A stretch of 6,196 nucleotides of DNA from the NCBI GenBank assembly GCA_947246775.1, contig CAMXTM010000127.1, positions 1 to 6,196 of the forward strand, written 5' to 3'. Below the pieces are notes generated by a model. It did not search any database. It was given only the letters and a program-made list of their open reading frames with translations, and was not told where the DNA came from. The DNA is from an uncultured Clostridium sp. (lineage in GTDB: Bacteria; Bacillota; Clostridia; Lachnospirales; Anaerotignaceae). The position numbers and the translations under genes are program-made. This document shows positions 1 to 5,328 of this stretch, piece after piece (position 1 is the first letter of the stretch; every line of letters starts with the position of its first letter).

Positions 1-306
1 ATCTTGTTTTACGGCAGCTAGACAAATTTCAGGTGTTTGCTCTAATACATATTCTAAAGCTCCTCCATCATTTTTTACCGCAGCTAGACAAATTTCAGGT
101 GTTTGCTTTTTTACATGTTTCAGTGCATATCCATTTTGTTTTACTGCTGCTAAGCAAATCTCAGATGTCTGCTTTTTTATATACATTAACGAACACCCAA
201 TTAATTTCACAGCAAATAAACATAATCCCCTTGTTTGTTTTTCAACAAATCGTATAGCTAAAGGTGAATCTTTTATGGCAGCCAAACATATTTCAGGTGT
301 TTGCTT
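1..306 (-). repeat. 66-bp tandem coding repeats inside the DUF4116-like gene
   Basis: Five units of 66 bp correspond to the 22-residue protein repeats. The last two units are nearly identical at DNA level: 28 nt at 14-41 match 80-107 exactly, offset by 66. The earlier units (around 140-170 and 270-303) have more silent and replacement changes, and the one near 205-237 is the most diverged. This gradient suggests recent unit duplication or gene conversion towards the C-terminal side. There are no unrelated spacers, so this is a coding repeat. Confidence 0.85.
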
Positions 307-378
307 TTTTACATATTGTATCATGTCTCCATCTTTTTTTACTGCTTTTAATGCTTCTTTACCTTTTAATTCTCTCAT
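1..378 (-). CDS. DUF4116-like repeat protein, C-terminus beyond left edge (partial)
   Basis: The reading frame is open from ATG at 378 to the window edge, giving 126 visible residues with no stop. After a short basic leader (MRELKGKEALKAVKKDG) the protein is a tandem array of a 22-residue unit with core KQTPEICLAAVK. The Gln-Thr pair recurs at residues 26, 48, 70, 92 and 114. The second unit is degenerate (QTRGLCLFAVK). Each unit ends in a Gly/Asp-rich turn followed by AL.YV, as expected of short helical repeats. This pattern resembles DUF4116 repeats, which are of unknown function and often occur in large variable proteins of gut bacteria. No signal peptide or TM segment is visible, so it is probably cytosolic. 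An AGAGGA SD lies 8 nt before the ATG. The upstream 182-residue gene ends 29 nt away with no terminator between, so the two are probably co-transcribed. Family assignment is by motif recall only. Confidence 0.85.
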   Translation of the reverse strand, partial: MRELKGKEALKAVKKDGDMIQYVKKQTPEICLAAIKDSPLAIRFVEKQTRGLCLFAVKLIGCSLMYIKKQTSEICLAAVKQNGYALKHVKKQTPEICLAAVKNDGGALEYVLEQTPEICLAAVKQD

Positions 379-407
379 TTGATTATTCCTCTATTCTAAT
401 ATATAAT

Positions 408-956
408 TTACCAATACTTGAATTTTTCTTTTTTTCTTTCTTCTGCGTCATATATCCACATTTCTGGCATTTTTTGAGTACTAGGAACATAAACAGAAGA
501 TAATATTTTGTTATTTGTGTATTTTTTATCATGTTTACCATGCAAATAATCCCAGATATCACCATCTATTAATATATTTTGATAATTCCATTGATAACAT
601 AACTGTTGCCAATTTGTACAATTAGCAATATCGTTATGACTGCATAATATTTTTTTAATGTCATATAGTTCTTTATCACTTGGAATCCAAATATCTTTAT
701 TAAATGGGTCAGGATGATATTCCATTTTATTATCTTTGATGTGAAGTTGCATAACTTTTGTTGATAGTCCAATGTCATGATGGTTATATATTCTGAAATA
801 TGCAACAAGTAAAGGTTCGTCTACTGCAATATTTATATTAATATTGTTCTGAAGAACAATATTAGTTAGATTATCACAATAATATTTATATTGCTCTTCA
901 TCAAGAGTTTCAAAAAATTGATGTAATTTTTCTAAATCTTCATCTGTACGTATCAT
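408..956 (-). CDS. Hypothetical protein, 182 aa, unrecognised family
   Basis: ATG at 956 is preceded by a strong AGGAG SD at 963-967 with a 6-nt spacer; TAA is at 408-410. I do not recognise the family. The N-terminus (residues 1-35) is an acidic predicted helix (DEDLEKLHQFFETLDEEQ). The middle (45-80) looks like beta strands (PLLVAYFRIYN, VMQLHIKDNKMEY). The C-terminal part is rich in aromatic residues and Trp (WIPSDKELYDI, NWQQLCYQWNY, GDIWDYLHG, MWIYD) and ends in a basic tail with Trp last. There is no signal peptide or TM segment, so it is probably a soluble cytosolic protein of mixed alpha/beta fold. It follows the terminator at 1003-1039 and leads into the DUF4116-like gene 29 nt downstream, so the two probably form a bicistronic unit. 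The codon pattern and good SD make it a convincing gene; its function is unknown. Confidence 0.85.
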   Translation of the reverse strand: MIRTDEDLEKLHQFFETLDEEQYKYYCDNLTNIVLQNNININIAVDEPLLVAYFRIYNHHDIGLSTKVMQLHIKDNKMEYHPDPFNKDIWIPSDKELYDIKKILCSHNDIANCTNWQQLCYQWNYQNILIDGDIWDYLHGKHDKKYTNNKILSSVYVPSTQKMPEMWIYDAEERKKEKFKYW

Positions 957-981
957 GATATACTCCTTTTTTTATTATTTT

Positions 982-1010
982 CTTATAGTTTTATAATATA
1001 ATTACAAAAA
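982..1010 (-). promoter_or_regulatory. Weak candidate promoter for the 182-aa gene
   Basis: Reading leftwards from the terminator there is a TATAAG -10-like hexamer at 982-987. The sequence 17 nt upstream is only TTTTTG (1005-1010), which overlaps the terminator T-tract. The position is right for a start about 20 nt before the ATG at 956. The -35 is poor and the surroundings are AT-rich, so chance matches are likely. I see no better promoter between the terminator and the gene. Confidence 0.25.
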
Positions 1011-1039
1011 ATACAAGCCATATCTAAAATAGCTTGTAT
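1003..1039 (-). terminator. Intrinsic terminator between EcsC-like locus and left gene pair
   Basis: Perfect 8-bp arms ATACAAGC (1011-1018) and GCTTGTAT (1032-1039) enclose a 13-nt loop. On the minus strand the second arm runs directly into a T-tract (GTATTTTTTG). No T-tract directly follows on the plus strand, so it works leftwards. It would end transcripts from the EcsC-like gene after a leader-like 3' UTR of about 134 nt. The 1040-1173 stretch itself holds only a 6-bp inverted repeat (1144-1149/1158-1163) and no credible ORF. Confidence 0.65.
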
Positions 1040-1173
1040 CTAAATCATATCGTTTTTATTTAACATCACTTTTAAGCATTTATTTTACGCTTCTAAATTA
1101 CAAGAATACCATCAAAGATATTTTTATAAAGTTGTTTTCTAATATTCAATCATACTTTTGAATAATTACTAAA

Positions 1174-1833
1174 TTAAGTCAATTCTTGTCCAAATGTTCT
1201 AATAGCACCTTCTGCAATCATTTTAGTAGAAGCAAAATCAAATGCTCCACCAACAATACCTCCAGCTAAAGGAATTGTTTTACTCATGTTGATTACACCT
1301 GTTTGTCCTGCTTTTGTAATAAAACGAAATCCAATTAGCTGATTGATTTTTCTTAAGGAATGTCCAGAAATTTTTTGAATTGCATTTTTGGTTATTTTCG
1401 TTCCAAACTTTATACCAGCTTCTTTTACAATGTCTGTAACTGCTTGTCCTGTTAAGCAAATAAATGAAATTGTTTTTACCTTATCAGAATGAATATCAAA
1501 ACCATAAATATAGGCAATTGCCATAATCATTCTTAACTGAATATACCATGTTATTCCTAGGTCAGCCGTAACAGCTAAAGGAATTGTCAAAATCCCCCCT
1601 AACCCTGTTATAAAACCTGTAGTAGCACATTTCATAGTTTGATTTTTGATTAATTCCTTACAAGCTTTTTGAGGATTATTTGGATATTTTGTTAGAACCT
1701 CTTCTGCCATTTTTTGTATTGTATCATTTTTATTTGTTCCAGATAAAGATTTACTATATAACCAGTCAAGAGTGGCAACCATTTTAGAGGACTGTGTAGC
1801 TACACTGTCTGTTTTTTTTATAAATAGATTCAA
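1174..1833 (-). CDS. EcsC-family membrane-associated protein (TTG start)
   Basis: The protein is 219 residues. Residues 73-112 carry the block TGFITGLGGI...IPLAVTADL...YIQLRMIMAIAYIYGFD. Residues 186-212 carry TIPLAGGIVGGAFD followed by STKMIAEGAIRTF. Both resemble the EcsC family (named after the third gene of the Bacillus ecs operon), whose biochemical role is unknown. The Gly/Ala/Ile-rich stretches suggest membrane insertion or peripheral membrane contact; residues 1-70 are polar and helical. The start is TTG at 1833, 4 nt after the TGA of the 56-residue gene, with the GGGAAGTGA of that gene's 3' end as a weak SD. The next in-frame ATG (residue 18) has no SD, and the TTG/overlap layout implies translational coupling. 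It is the last gene of the row before the terminator at 1003-1039. The same sequence blocks occur in the C-terminal domain of the GTPase at 4012-5169, which suggests the two act on the same membrane or partner. Confidence 0.85.
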   Translation of the reverse strand: MNLFIKKTDSVATQSSKMVATLDWLYSKSLSGTNKNDTIQKMAEEVLTKYPNNPQKACKELIKNQTMKCATTGFITGLGGILTIPLAVTADLGITWYIQLRMIMAIAYIYGFDIHSDKVKTISFICLTGQAVTDIVKEAGIKFGTKITKNAIQKISGHSLRKINQLIGFRFITKAGQTGVINMSKTIPLAGGIVGGAFDFASTKMIAEGAIRTFGQELT

Positions 1834-1837
1834 TTTA

Positions 1838-2008
1838 TCACTTCCCTGTTTTATTAGAAATTAGATTTTTTTCATTCTCTAAATAATCCTCTAATGTTTC
1901 TTTTACTTTATAAGTAGCTTTTATTACATCTCTTGTTTTTACAAATTCTTTATACCCTTCTATTGCAGCTTTTGTACCTACTAAAAATCTTTCTGCAAAT
2001 TTACTCAT
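1838..2008 (-). CDS. Small charged protein, 56 aa, unknown
   Basis: ATG at 2008 follows the TAA of the 87-residue gene after 3 nt. A GGAGG SD at 2017-2021 lies inside the end of that gene. TGA is at 1838-1840. The protein starts MSKFAERFLVGTKAAIEGYK, continues through a Lys/Glu-rich helix (VKETLEDYLENE) and ends with SNKTGK. It has no TM segment or Cys; it looks like one or two amphipathic helices of a soluble adaptor or coupling protein. It is sandwiched between the glycine-zipper protein and the EcsC-like gene with gaps of 3 and 4 nt. This layout is strong support for real, coupled translation. I do not recognise the family. Confidence 0.75.
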   Translation of the reverse strand: MSKFAERFLVGTKAAIEGYKEFVKTRDVIKATYKVKETLEDYLENEKNLISNKTGK

Positions 2009-2011
2009 AAT

Positions 2012-2275
2012 TTATTCCTCCATATCAATATAAACCTCTTCTGATAATGGTAATTTTTCTGAATGGTATATAGTATTTGCAATAGAAATCACTTTAGGAT
2101 TATTTTCTAATCCATTACCTACAATAGAGCCAATCTTTTTTCCTCCAATTGTACCAACTGCAAAAGCTGCTGCACCAACAGTAGCAGCTGGAATGAGAGC
2201 AAAAGCAGTTCCTGTCATAAGTACTGCACCTCCTAGCGCTCCTACACTACTACAAACTATTTTTACTTTATTCAT
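2012..2275 (-). CDS. Small glycine-zipper membrane protein, 87 aa
   Basis: Residues 9-43 are almost entirely Gly/Ala/Val/Leu/Ile, with a break at LIPAA (27-31), so they could form a helical hairpin across or into the membrane. They are followed by regularly spaced glycines at 41, 45, 49 and 53 (GxxxGxxxGxxxG), a glycine-zipper pattern typical of tight helix packing in membranes. The tail (60-87) is polar and acidic (SEEVYIDMEE). ATG at 2275 was chosen over an upstream in-frame codon at 2329 because AGGGTGAATTCT places an SD 7 nt before it, and the extra 18 residues are Lys/Ile-rich 5' sequence. The gene's 3' end carries the SD of the 56-residue gene, so the two are coupled. It has no known name or function. 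By analogy, glycine-zipper proteins can oligomerise in membranes, but this is inference. Confidence 0.8.
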   Translation of the reverse strand: MNKVKIVCSSVGALGGAVLMTGTAFALIPAATVGAAAFAVGTIGGKKIGSIVGNGLENNPKVISIANTIYHSEKLPLSEEVYIDMEE

Positions 2276-2321
2276 AGAATTCACCCTTTCTTGTTTTATG
2301 TTTTTTTTGACTATTGTTAGA

Positions 2322-2353
2322 ATTATCAAAAAATCTATTGATTTTTCGATAAT
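2322..2353 (-). promoter_or_regulatory. Long AU-rich intercistronic hairpin
   Basis: Arms at 2322-2335 and 2340-2353 pair over 14 bp with one G-U wobble and a 4-nt loop. The hairpin begins 3 nt after the stop codon of the 36-residue peptide and lies about 46 nt before the start of the 87-residue gene. No T-tract follows outside the stem on the minus strand, so it is not a standard terminator. It could set the expression ratio, block 3' decay or attenuate read-through. Stability would be modest because nearly all pairs are A-U. Confidence 0.5.
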
Positions 2354-2356
2354 AAC

Positions 2357-2467
2357 TTATTTTTTAGTAATTTTTTTAACAATTATTTTTTTAGCTTCTC
2401 TGATTATAATTTTTTTAATTATATTTTTGAGTGGAGATGGTGGTAATGATATGATTTGTTCTTTCAT
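2357..2467 (-). CDS. Lys/Ile-rich cationic peptide, 36 aa
   Basis: ATG at 2467 has a near-perfect SD, AAGGAGG (2474-2480), at an ideal spacing; TAA is at 2357-2359. The peptide begins MKEQIISLPPSPLKN. Its remaining 21 residues alternate Ile/Val clusters with Lys pairs and end ITKK. It has ten Lys, one Arg and two Glu, so the net charge is about +9. The hydrophobic clusters recur roughly every four residues, so in a helix the stripe would wind around rather than sit on one fixed face. It has no signal peptide and no Cys. Candidate roles are a membrane-binding or nucleic-acid-binding peptide, or a leader peptide for the genes that follow. The low-complexity AT-rich coding sequence means a chance ORF is possible; the SD is the main argument for translation. 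Confidence 0.55.
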   Translation of the reverse strand: MKEQIISLPPSPLKNIIKKIIIREAKKIIVKKITKK

Positions 2468-2589
2468 AGAAATCCTCCTTAACAATTAAAAATTTTTTCT
2501 GTTTCTTATATTTCCATTTATTGTTAGTTTTTAAGACAAGAGTTATAATTGCCTTTTACTTATCTGTAGTATTACGAATTGATGATCTT
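2468..2589 (-). other. Intergenic gap before the 36-aa peptide
   Basis: This 122-nt gap is the longest inside the row. I see no convincing terminator, and only poor promoter matches reading leftwards: a TATAAG at about 2505-2510 has only TTAAAA upstream at a suitable distance. I cannot say whether the four leftmost genes of the row are read from the promoter at 5329-5357 or from their own start in this gap. Confidence 0.4.
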
Positions 2590-3132
2590 TTATATTTGTG
2601 AGCCTATATCTAAGTAATTGCTTCCAAATTCAAAATTTCCCCAATACATAATACCTGTTGTATCATCTACAAGTACCCACATAGTATATAAACCATCGCT
2701 GCCGTCTGTCATAGGCAAGCGGAGACGAAAAGCATAGAATATATCTGCTCCTGCTCCAGTATTATATTCTGGCATATAGGTAACTGCTGTATTAGAAAGC
2801 TGAAAATGATTTTCTACCATTTTTTGGGCTTGTTCTGGTGTCAATATTTCATCATAAATATAACCAATGTAAATTTTGCCATCTTTATATGTTACACGTT
2901 CGTCAAGATACATCCAATCCATAATTTTTCTTAATGGGACATAAGTTGTTCCTTGATATAAAAATGTTTCTATATCAGTATCTTCTCCATTAATAACAAC
3001 TTTTACTTTGTCAGCAGTTACTTGTATTGTTTTCGTTGCATATTCAGCAAAGGCAGTTATTGGTTGTGCCAATAAAACGGTTAATAAAACACCAGAAAGA
3101 AATCCTTTCCATGGTAAGCTATATTTTTTCAT
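2590..3132 (-). CDS. Secreted stalk-domain protein, 180 aa (Cu_amine_oxidN1-like)
   Basis: The N-terminus MKKYSLPWKG plus a hydrophobic core ending AFA (residues 27-29) is a clear signal peptide, with likely cleavage before Glu30. Residues 34-90 form a stalk module of the copper amine oxidase N-terminal type: TKTIQV, a VVINGEDTD hairpin, TFLYQGTTYVPLRKI and a final DGKIYIG. Despite the family name, this module is structural and no amine oxidase domain is present. Residues 98-168 form a separate small domain (LTPEQAQKMVENHF ... MWVLVDDTTGIMYWG) that I cannot name; it looks PepSY-like in outline only. There is no C-terminal anchor, so it is exported and soluble or wall-retained. ATG at 3132 was preferred to the in-frame GTG at 3141 because GGGGTG is a good SD for the ATG. 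The upstream paralogue stops at 3138, 5 nt before this start, so translation is probably coupled. Confidence 0.85.
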   Translation of the reverse strand: MKKYSLPWKGFLSGVLLTVLLAQPITAFAEYATKTIQVTADKVKVVINGEDTDIETFLYQGTTYVPLRKIMDWMYLDERVTYKDGKIYIGYIYDEILTPEQAQKMVENHFQLSNTAVTYMPEYNTGAGADIFYAFRLRLPMTDGSDGLYTMWVLVDDTTGIMYWGNFEFGSNYLDIGSQI

Positions 3133-3137
3133 AGTAT

Positions 3138-3995
3138 TCACCCCACATCATCTAAAATTGTATATTTTAATAACTTCATATCAGAGCCATTTTTAGTAAA
3201 AGTTGCTTCAATATTGTACTCATAATCAATAAAACTATCATATCCACCTCTATAATAGATATCTGTATAAGCACCTTCATTAAGTTCTACTCCTGAAGAC
3301 AATACACAAACAATACCTTGTACTGTATAACTGCCATCTGCATTTTGATATGCAATATAAGGAATATTAGTAACAGCTTGAATTTGTATATTTAAATTAT
3401 CAGGATTTGTATAGTACTTTCCGTCTTTATAATAAAAATAGTTAGATGATTGCTCTGGAATATCAATACCAAGATAACGTTTTAAAGTTTCATGAATGTG
3501 ATTTGCACTAATATAAACGCCAAAGTCGTCATATTGTATATAGCTTTTATTATTTAAAATATGGTGTATTCCAGCAAAATTAATAAGGTTTTCTGGAGCA
3601 TATTGCGTTGAAGAATAATCATAAAAATTTGCTTCACTAAAATTGCTTAAAAACAGATTAATTTCTTTTACTTCTTCTTCAGTAAAAGAAACTTGTTTCC
3701 TTTCTGAAATATTGGTGAAATTTGGGATATTGTCTCCAATGTATGCTGTATCATTGTGATAAGCTACTTGATAACCTAAATGTTCTGATACATCTCTTAA
3801 AGGAATATAAGTTGTACCATTGTAAAGCATAGTATGAATATCAGTAGGTTGTTGATGTACAATAACATCAATACTATCCATTACAACTTGTATTGTTTTG
3901 GTATAAGCTCCAAAAACAATATTAGGCTGTAGCATAATAGAAGTTAGTAAAATTCCAAACAGGAATCCTTTTTTTTGGCTAATATATTTTTTCAT
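3138..3995 (-). CDS. Secreted stalk-domain protein, 285 aa (Cu_amine_oxidN1-like)
   Basis: A signal peptide covers residues 1 to about 29 (MKKYISQKKG, a hydrophobic stretch, then NIVFG). A stalk module follows at 33-87: TKTIQVVMDSIDVIV, a TDIHTMLYNGTTYIPLRDV core and ending TAYIG. The remaining 200 residues are rich in Tyr, Asn and Asp. They start with an acidic helix (TEEEVKEINLFLSNFSEANF) and continue as predicted beta structure (YYKDGKYYTNPDN, IPYIAYQNADGSYTVQGIV, YDSFIDYEYNIEATF). I do not recognise this C-terminal domain. Signal peptide and stalk are clearly paralogous to the 180-residue downstream protein, whereas the C-terminal domains differ. GGAG 6 nt before the ATG is the SD. The GTPase stops 16 nt upstream, which places this exported protein in the same row as a cytosolic G-protein. 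No membrane anchor or sortase motif is visible. Confidence 0.85.
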   Translation of the reverse strand: MKKYISQKKGFLFGILLTSIMLQPNIVFGAYTKTIQVVMDSIDVIVHQQPTDIHTMLYNGTTYIPLRDVSEHLGYQVAYHNDTAYIGDNIPNFTNISERKQVSFTEEEVKEINLFLSNFSEANFYDYSSTQYAPENLINFAGIHHILNNKSYIQYDDFGVYISANHIHETLKRYLGIDIPEQSSNYFYYKDGKYYTNPDNLNIQIQAVTNIPYIAYQNADGSYTVQGIVCVLSSGVELNEGAYTDIYYRGGYDSFIDYEYNIEATFTKNGSDMKLLKYTILDDVG

Positions 3996-4011
3996 GACTA
4001 TCTCCTCTCTA

Positions 4012-5169
4012 TTATTTCTTCATCTGTTCCTGTAGTGCTTGCTGTAAAAGCTTAATCATTTTTTCTTGATTATTTAATGCTTCTAATTGTCCATTTCTAA
4101 TCAAAGTTTCTAAAACCGTAATATAAGCATTTCCTATAGCAACTGTTAATGTAGCAGCAGTTGCTCCAGATATAGCTCCTCCTATCATTGTCCCTGCTAC
4201 TGGTAGTAATTTCAATAGATTACTAACTAATGTTTTTCCAGCAATACTTGCAGCACTAGTGCCTATAATACTGGAAATAGTAGCAGTAATAATAGATTTT
4301 TTCATAGGAAGTCCAAAAATATAAGTAATCTTTGTAATCATAACTACTTGTTCGCCAACTAATATAGGCATATCAGAAAATGGAATGGGACTAGCTCCAG
4401 TACCAAAAGCGGTAGCTGCAAAATGTTTCACAGTCTTTTTTGCCATATCCACTTTTATATCAAGATTTACTTTTTGTGCATTTATAAAAGAAGCTTTTTG
4501 TGCTTCGGGTAGGACTTTTGACGTAATTTCTACAAGTTTGTTCAAACCATGAGTAGGAACTGTATAATTGTCAGCTATTTTATAGCTTTCAGCTAATAGT
4601 GGAACAGTTTCAGTTACATTTAAATTCAATTTATTAATTTCTCTTAAAAATTCTTCTTGTTTTGGTAAAGAAAAACATTGTGTTAATACTAATACGATAG
4701 ATACATTATGAGAATTATTTTTATCTAATAGTGTATTAATCCATTCTATTTCAGATTTTTCAATACGACTACTTGCACAATTTACACAGTACCAAATCAT
4801 ATGTATAAACTCATTTTCATTTCCTGCTATCAACTTTTTGTGTATCAAATCATTGATTTCTTTTTTAATGCTGTCTTGTACACTTTCTTCTAATTCTAAA
4901 CCTTTTGTATCATATATTTTGATTGGAATTCCTTTTTTTGACAATAAATTCATATTTTGCGTAACAGGAGCACCAACACCTACAGCTGCTAATTGTTCTC
5001 CGAAAATAGCATTGATAAGTGTACTTTTACCAACACCCGTTTTACCAGCAATAATAATATTAGCACTTTGATTTTTCATGTTCTCAAATTCTCCTTGCAC
5101 TTTTTTCATAATTTCTACAGTCATGTCTTGTACATTAATAGAGTCATTTGCCATTTGTTTTGTATTCAT
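4012..5169 (-). CDS. Era-like GTPase with C-terminal DUF697-like membrane domain
   Basis: The protein is 385 residues. A polar helix (1-33) precedes the G domain. The P-loop is GKTGVGKST at 42-50 (G1); Thr70 in APVTQ is a likely G2 switch; DTKG at 87-90 is G3. The fourth motif is atypical: LVLTQC (160-165) stands where N/TKxD is expected, so guanine specificity may be relaxed. Residues 245-352 form a Gly/Ala-rich domain resembling DUF697. It contains TGASPIPFSDMPILVGEQ, an MITKITYIFG segment and LLPVAGTMIGGAISGATAAT, probably membrane-associated. The C-terminus (360-385) is a Gln/Lys-rich helix. GTPases with this tail are thought to act at the inner face of the membrane, but their substrates are mostly unknown. 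The SD GAGGGGGA lies 8 nt before the ATG and directly follows the stop of a 36-residue TM protein. It is probably the central enzyme of the locus. Confidence 0.9.
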   Translation of the reverse strand: MNTKQMANDSINVQDMTVEIMKKVQGEFENMKNQSANIIIAGKTGVGKSTLINAIFGEQLAAVGVGAPVTQNMNLLSKKGIPIKIYDTKGLELEESVQDSIKKEINDLIHKKLIAGNENEFIHMIWYCVNCASSRIEKSEIEWINTLLDKNNSHNVSIVLVLTQCFSLPKQEEFLREINKLNLNVTETVPLLAESYKIADNYTVPTHGLNKLVEITSKVLPEAQKASFINAQKVNLDIKVDMAKKTVKHFAATAFGTGASPIPFSDMPILVGEQVVMITKITYIFGLPMKKSIITATISSIIGTSAASIAGKTLVSNLLKLLPVAGTMIGGAISGATAATLTVAIGNAYITVLETLIRNGQLEALNNQEKMIKLLQQALQEQMKK

Positions 5170-5185
5170 TTCTGTTTCCCCCTCA

Positions 5186-5296
5186 TTACATATCTTTAAA
5201 GTAGTAATTTGACCAGATTTTGTAAAGAAGTATAAAAAATAAAGGATATCCTATTAAGATTGCTACTTTTTTTGTATTTTTATTTTTTTTCATCAT
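5186..5296 (-). CDS. Single-TM mini-protein, 36 aa, first gene of the GTPase row
   Basis: The protein begins MMKKNKNTKK (strongly basic), followed by a hydrophobic span VAILIGYPLFFILLYKIW and an aromatic/charged end SNYYFKDM. This charge arrangement predicts one TM helix with the basic N-terminus inside. ATG at 5296 (or the next codon, 5293) follows an AGGGAGAG SD with a somewhat long spacer. The TAA at 5186-5188 is immediately followed by the SD of the GTPase, 16 nt before its ATG, so the two are coupled. It starts about 26 nt downstream of the predicted transcription start. It could be a membrane anchor or partner for the GTPase. Its family is not recognised, and its small size leaves some doubt. 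Confidence 0.7.
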   Translation of the reverse strand: MMKKNKNTKKVAILIGYPLFFILLYKIWSNYYFKDM

Positions 5297-5328
5297 ATCG
5301 TATCACTCTCCCTAAATTTTATATATTT

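Noticed and set aside
1..306. Regular 66-bp repeats resembling a CRISPR array
   Set aside because: Whole units are similar, there are no unrelated spacers, and they translate into a continuous repeat protein on the minus strand.
33..503. Plus-strand ORFs at 33-257 and 264-503
   Set aside because: They lie opposite the repeat gene and the end of the 182-residue gene, lack SD sequences and are Phe/Leu-rich shadows of AT-rich antisense DNA.
383..808. Minus-strand ORFs at 383-565 and 569-808
   Set aside because: Out-of-frame overlaps of the well-supported 182-residue gene, without SD.
1144..1163. Inverted repeat ATTCAA...TTGAAT after the EcsC-like gene as terminator
   Set aside because: Only 6 bp, AT-only apart from one C-G pair, with no T-tract; the hairpin at 1003-1039 is much better.
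2276..2329. 18-residue N-terminal extension of the glycine-zipper protein
   Set aside because: The start at 2329 has no SD and overlaps the hairpin region, while ATG at 2275 has AGGGTG at the correct distance.
2193..2489. Plus-strand 98-residue hydrophobic ORF
   Set aside because: Antisense to the 87-residue and 36-residue genes; the hydrophobicity comes from T-rich antisense of Lys codons, and no SD is present.
3133..3141. GTG start three codons upstream of the 180-residue stalk protein
   Set aside because: It lies inside the SD (GTGGGGTG) of the better ATG at 3132, which gives the same MKKY start as its paralogue.
4838..5199. Plus-strand ORFs at 4838-5071 and 4993-5199
   Set aside because: Antisense to the GTP-binding domain of the GTPase; no SD and no recognisable content.
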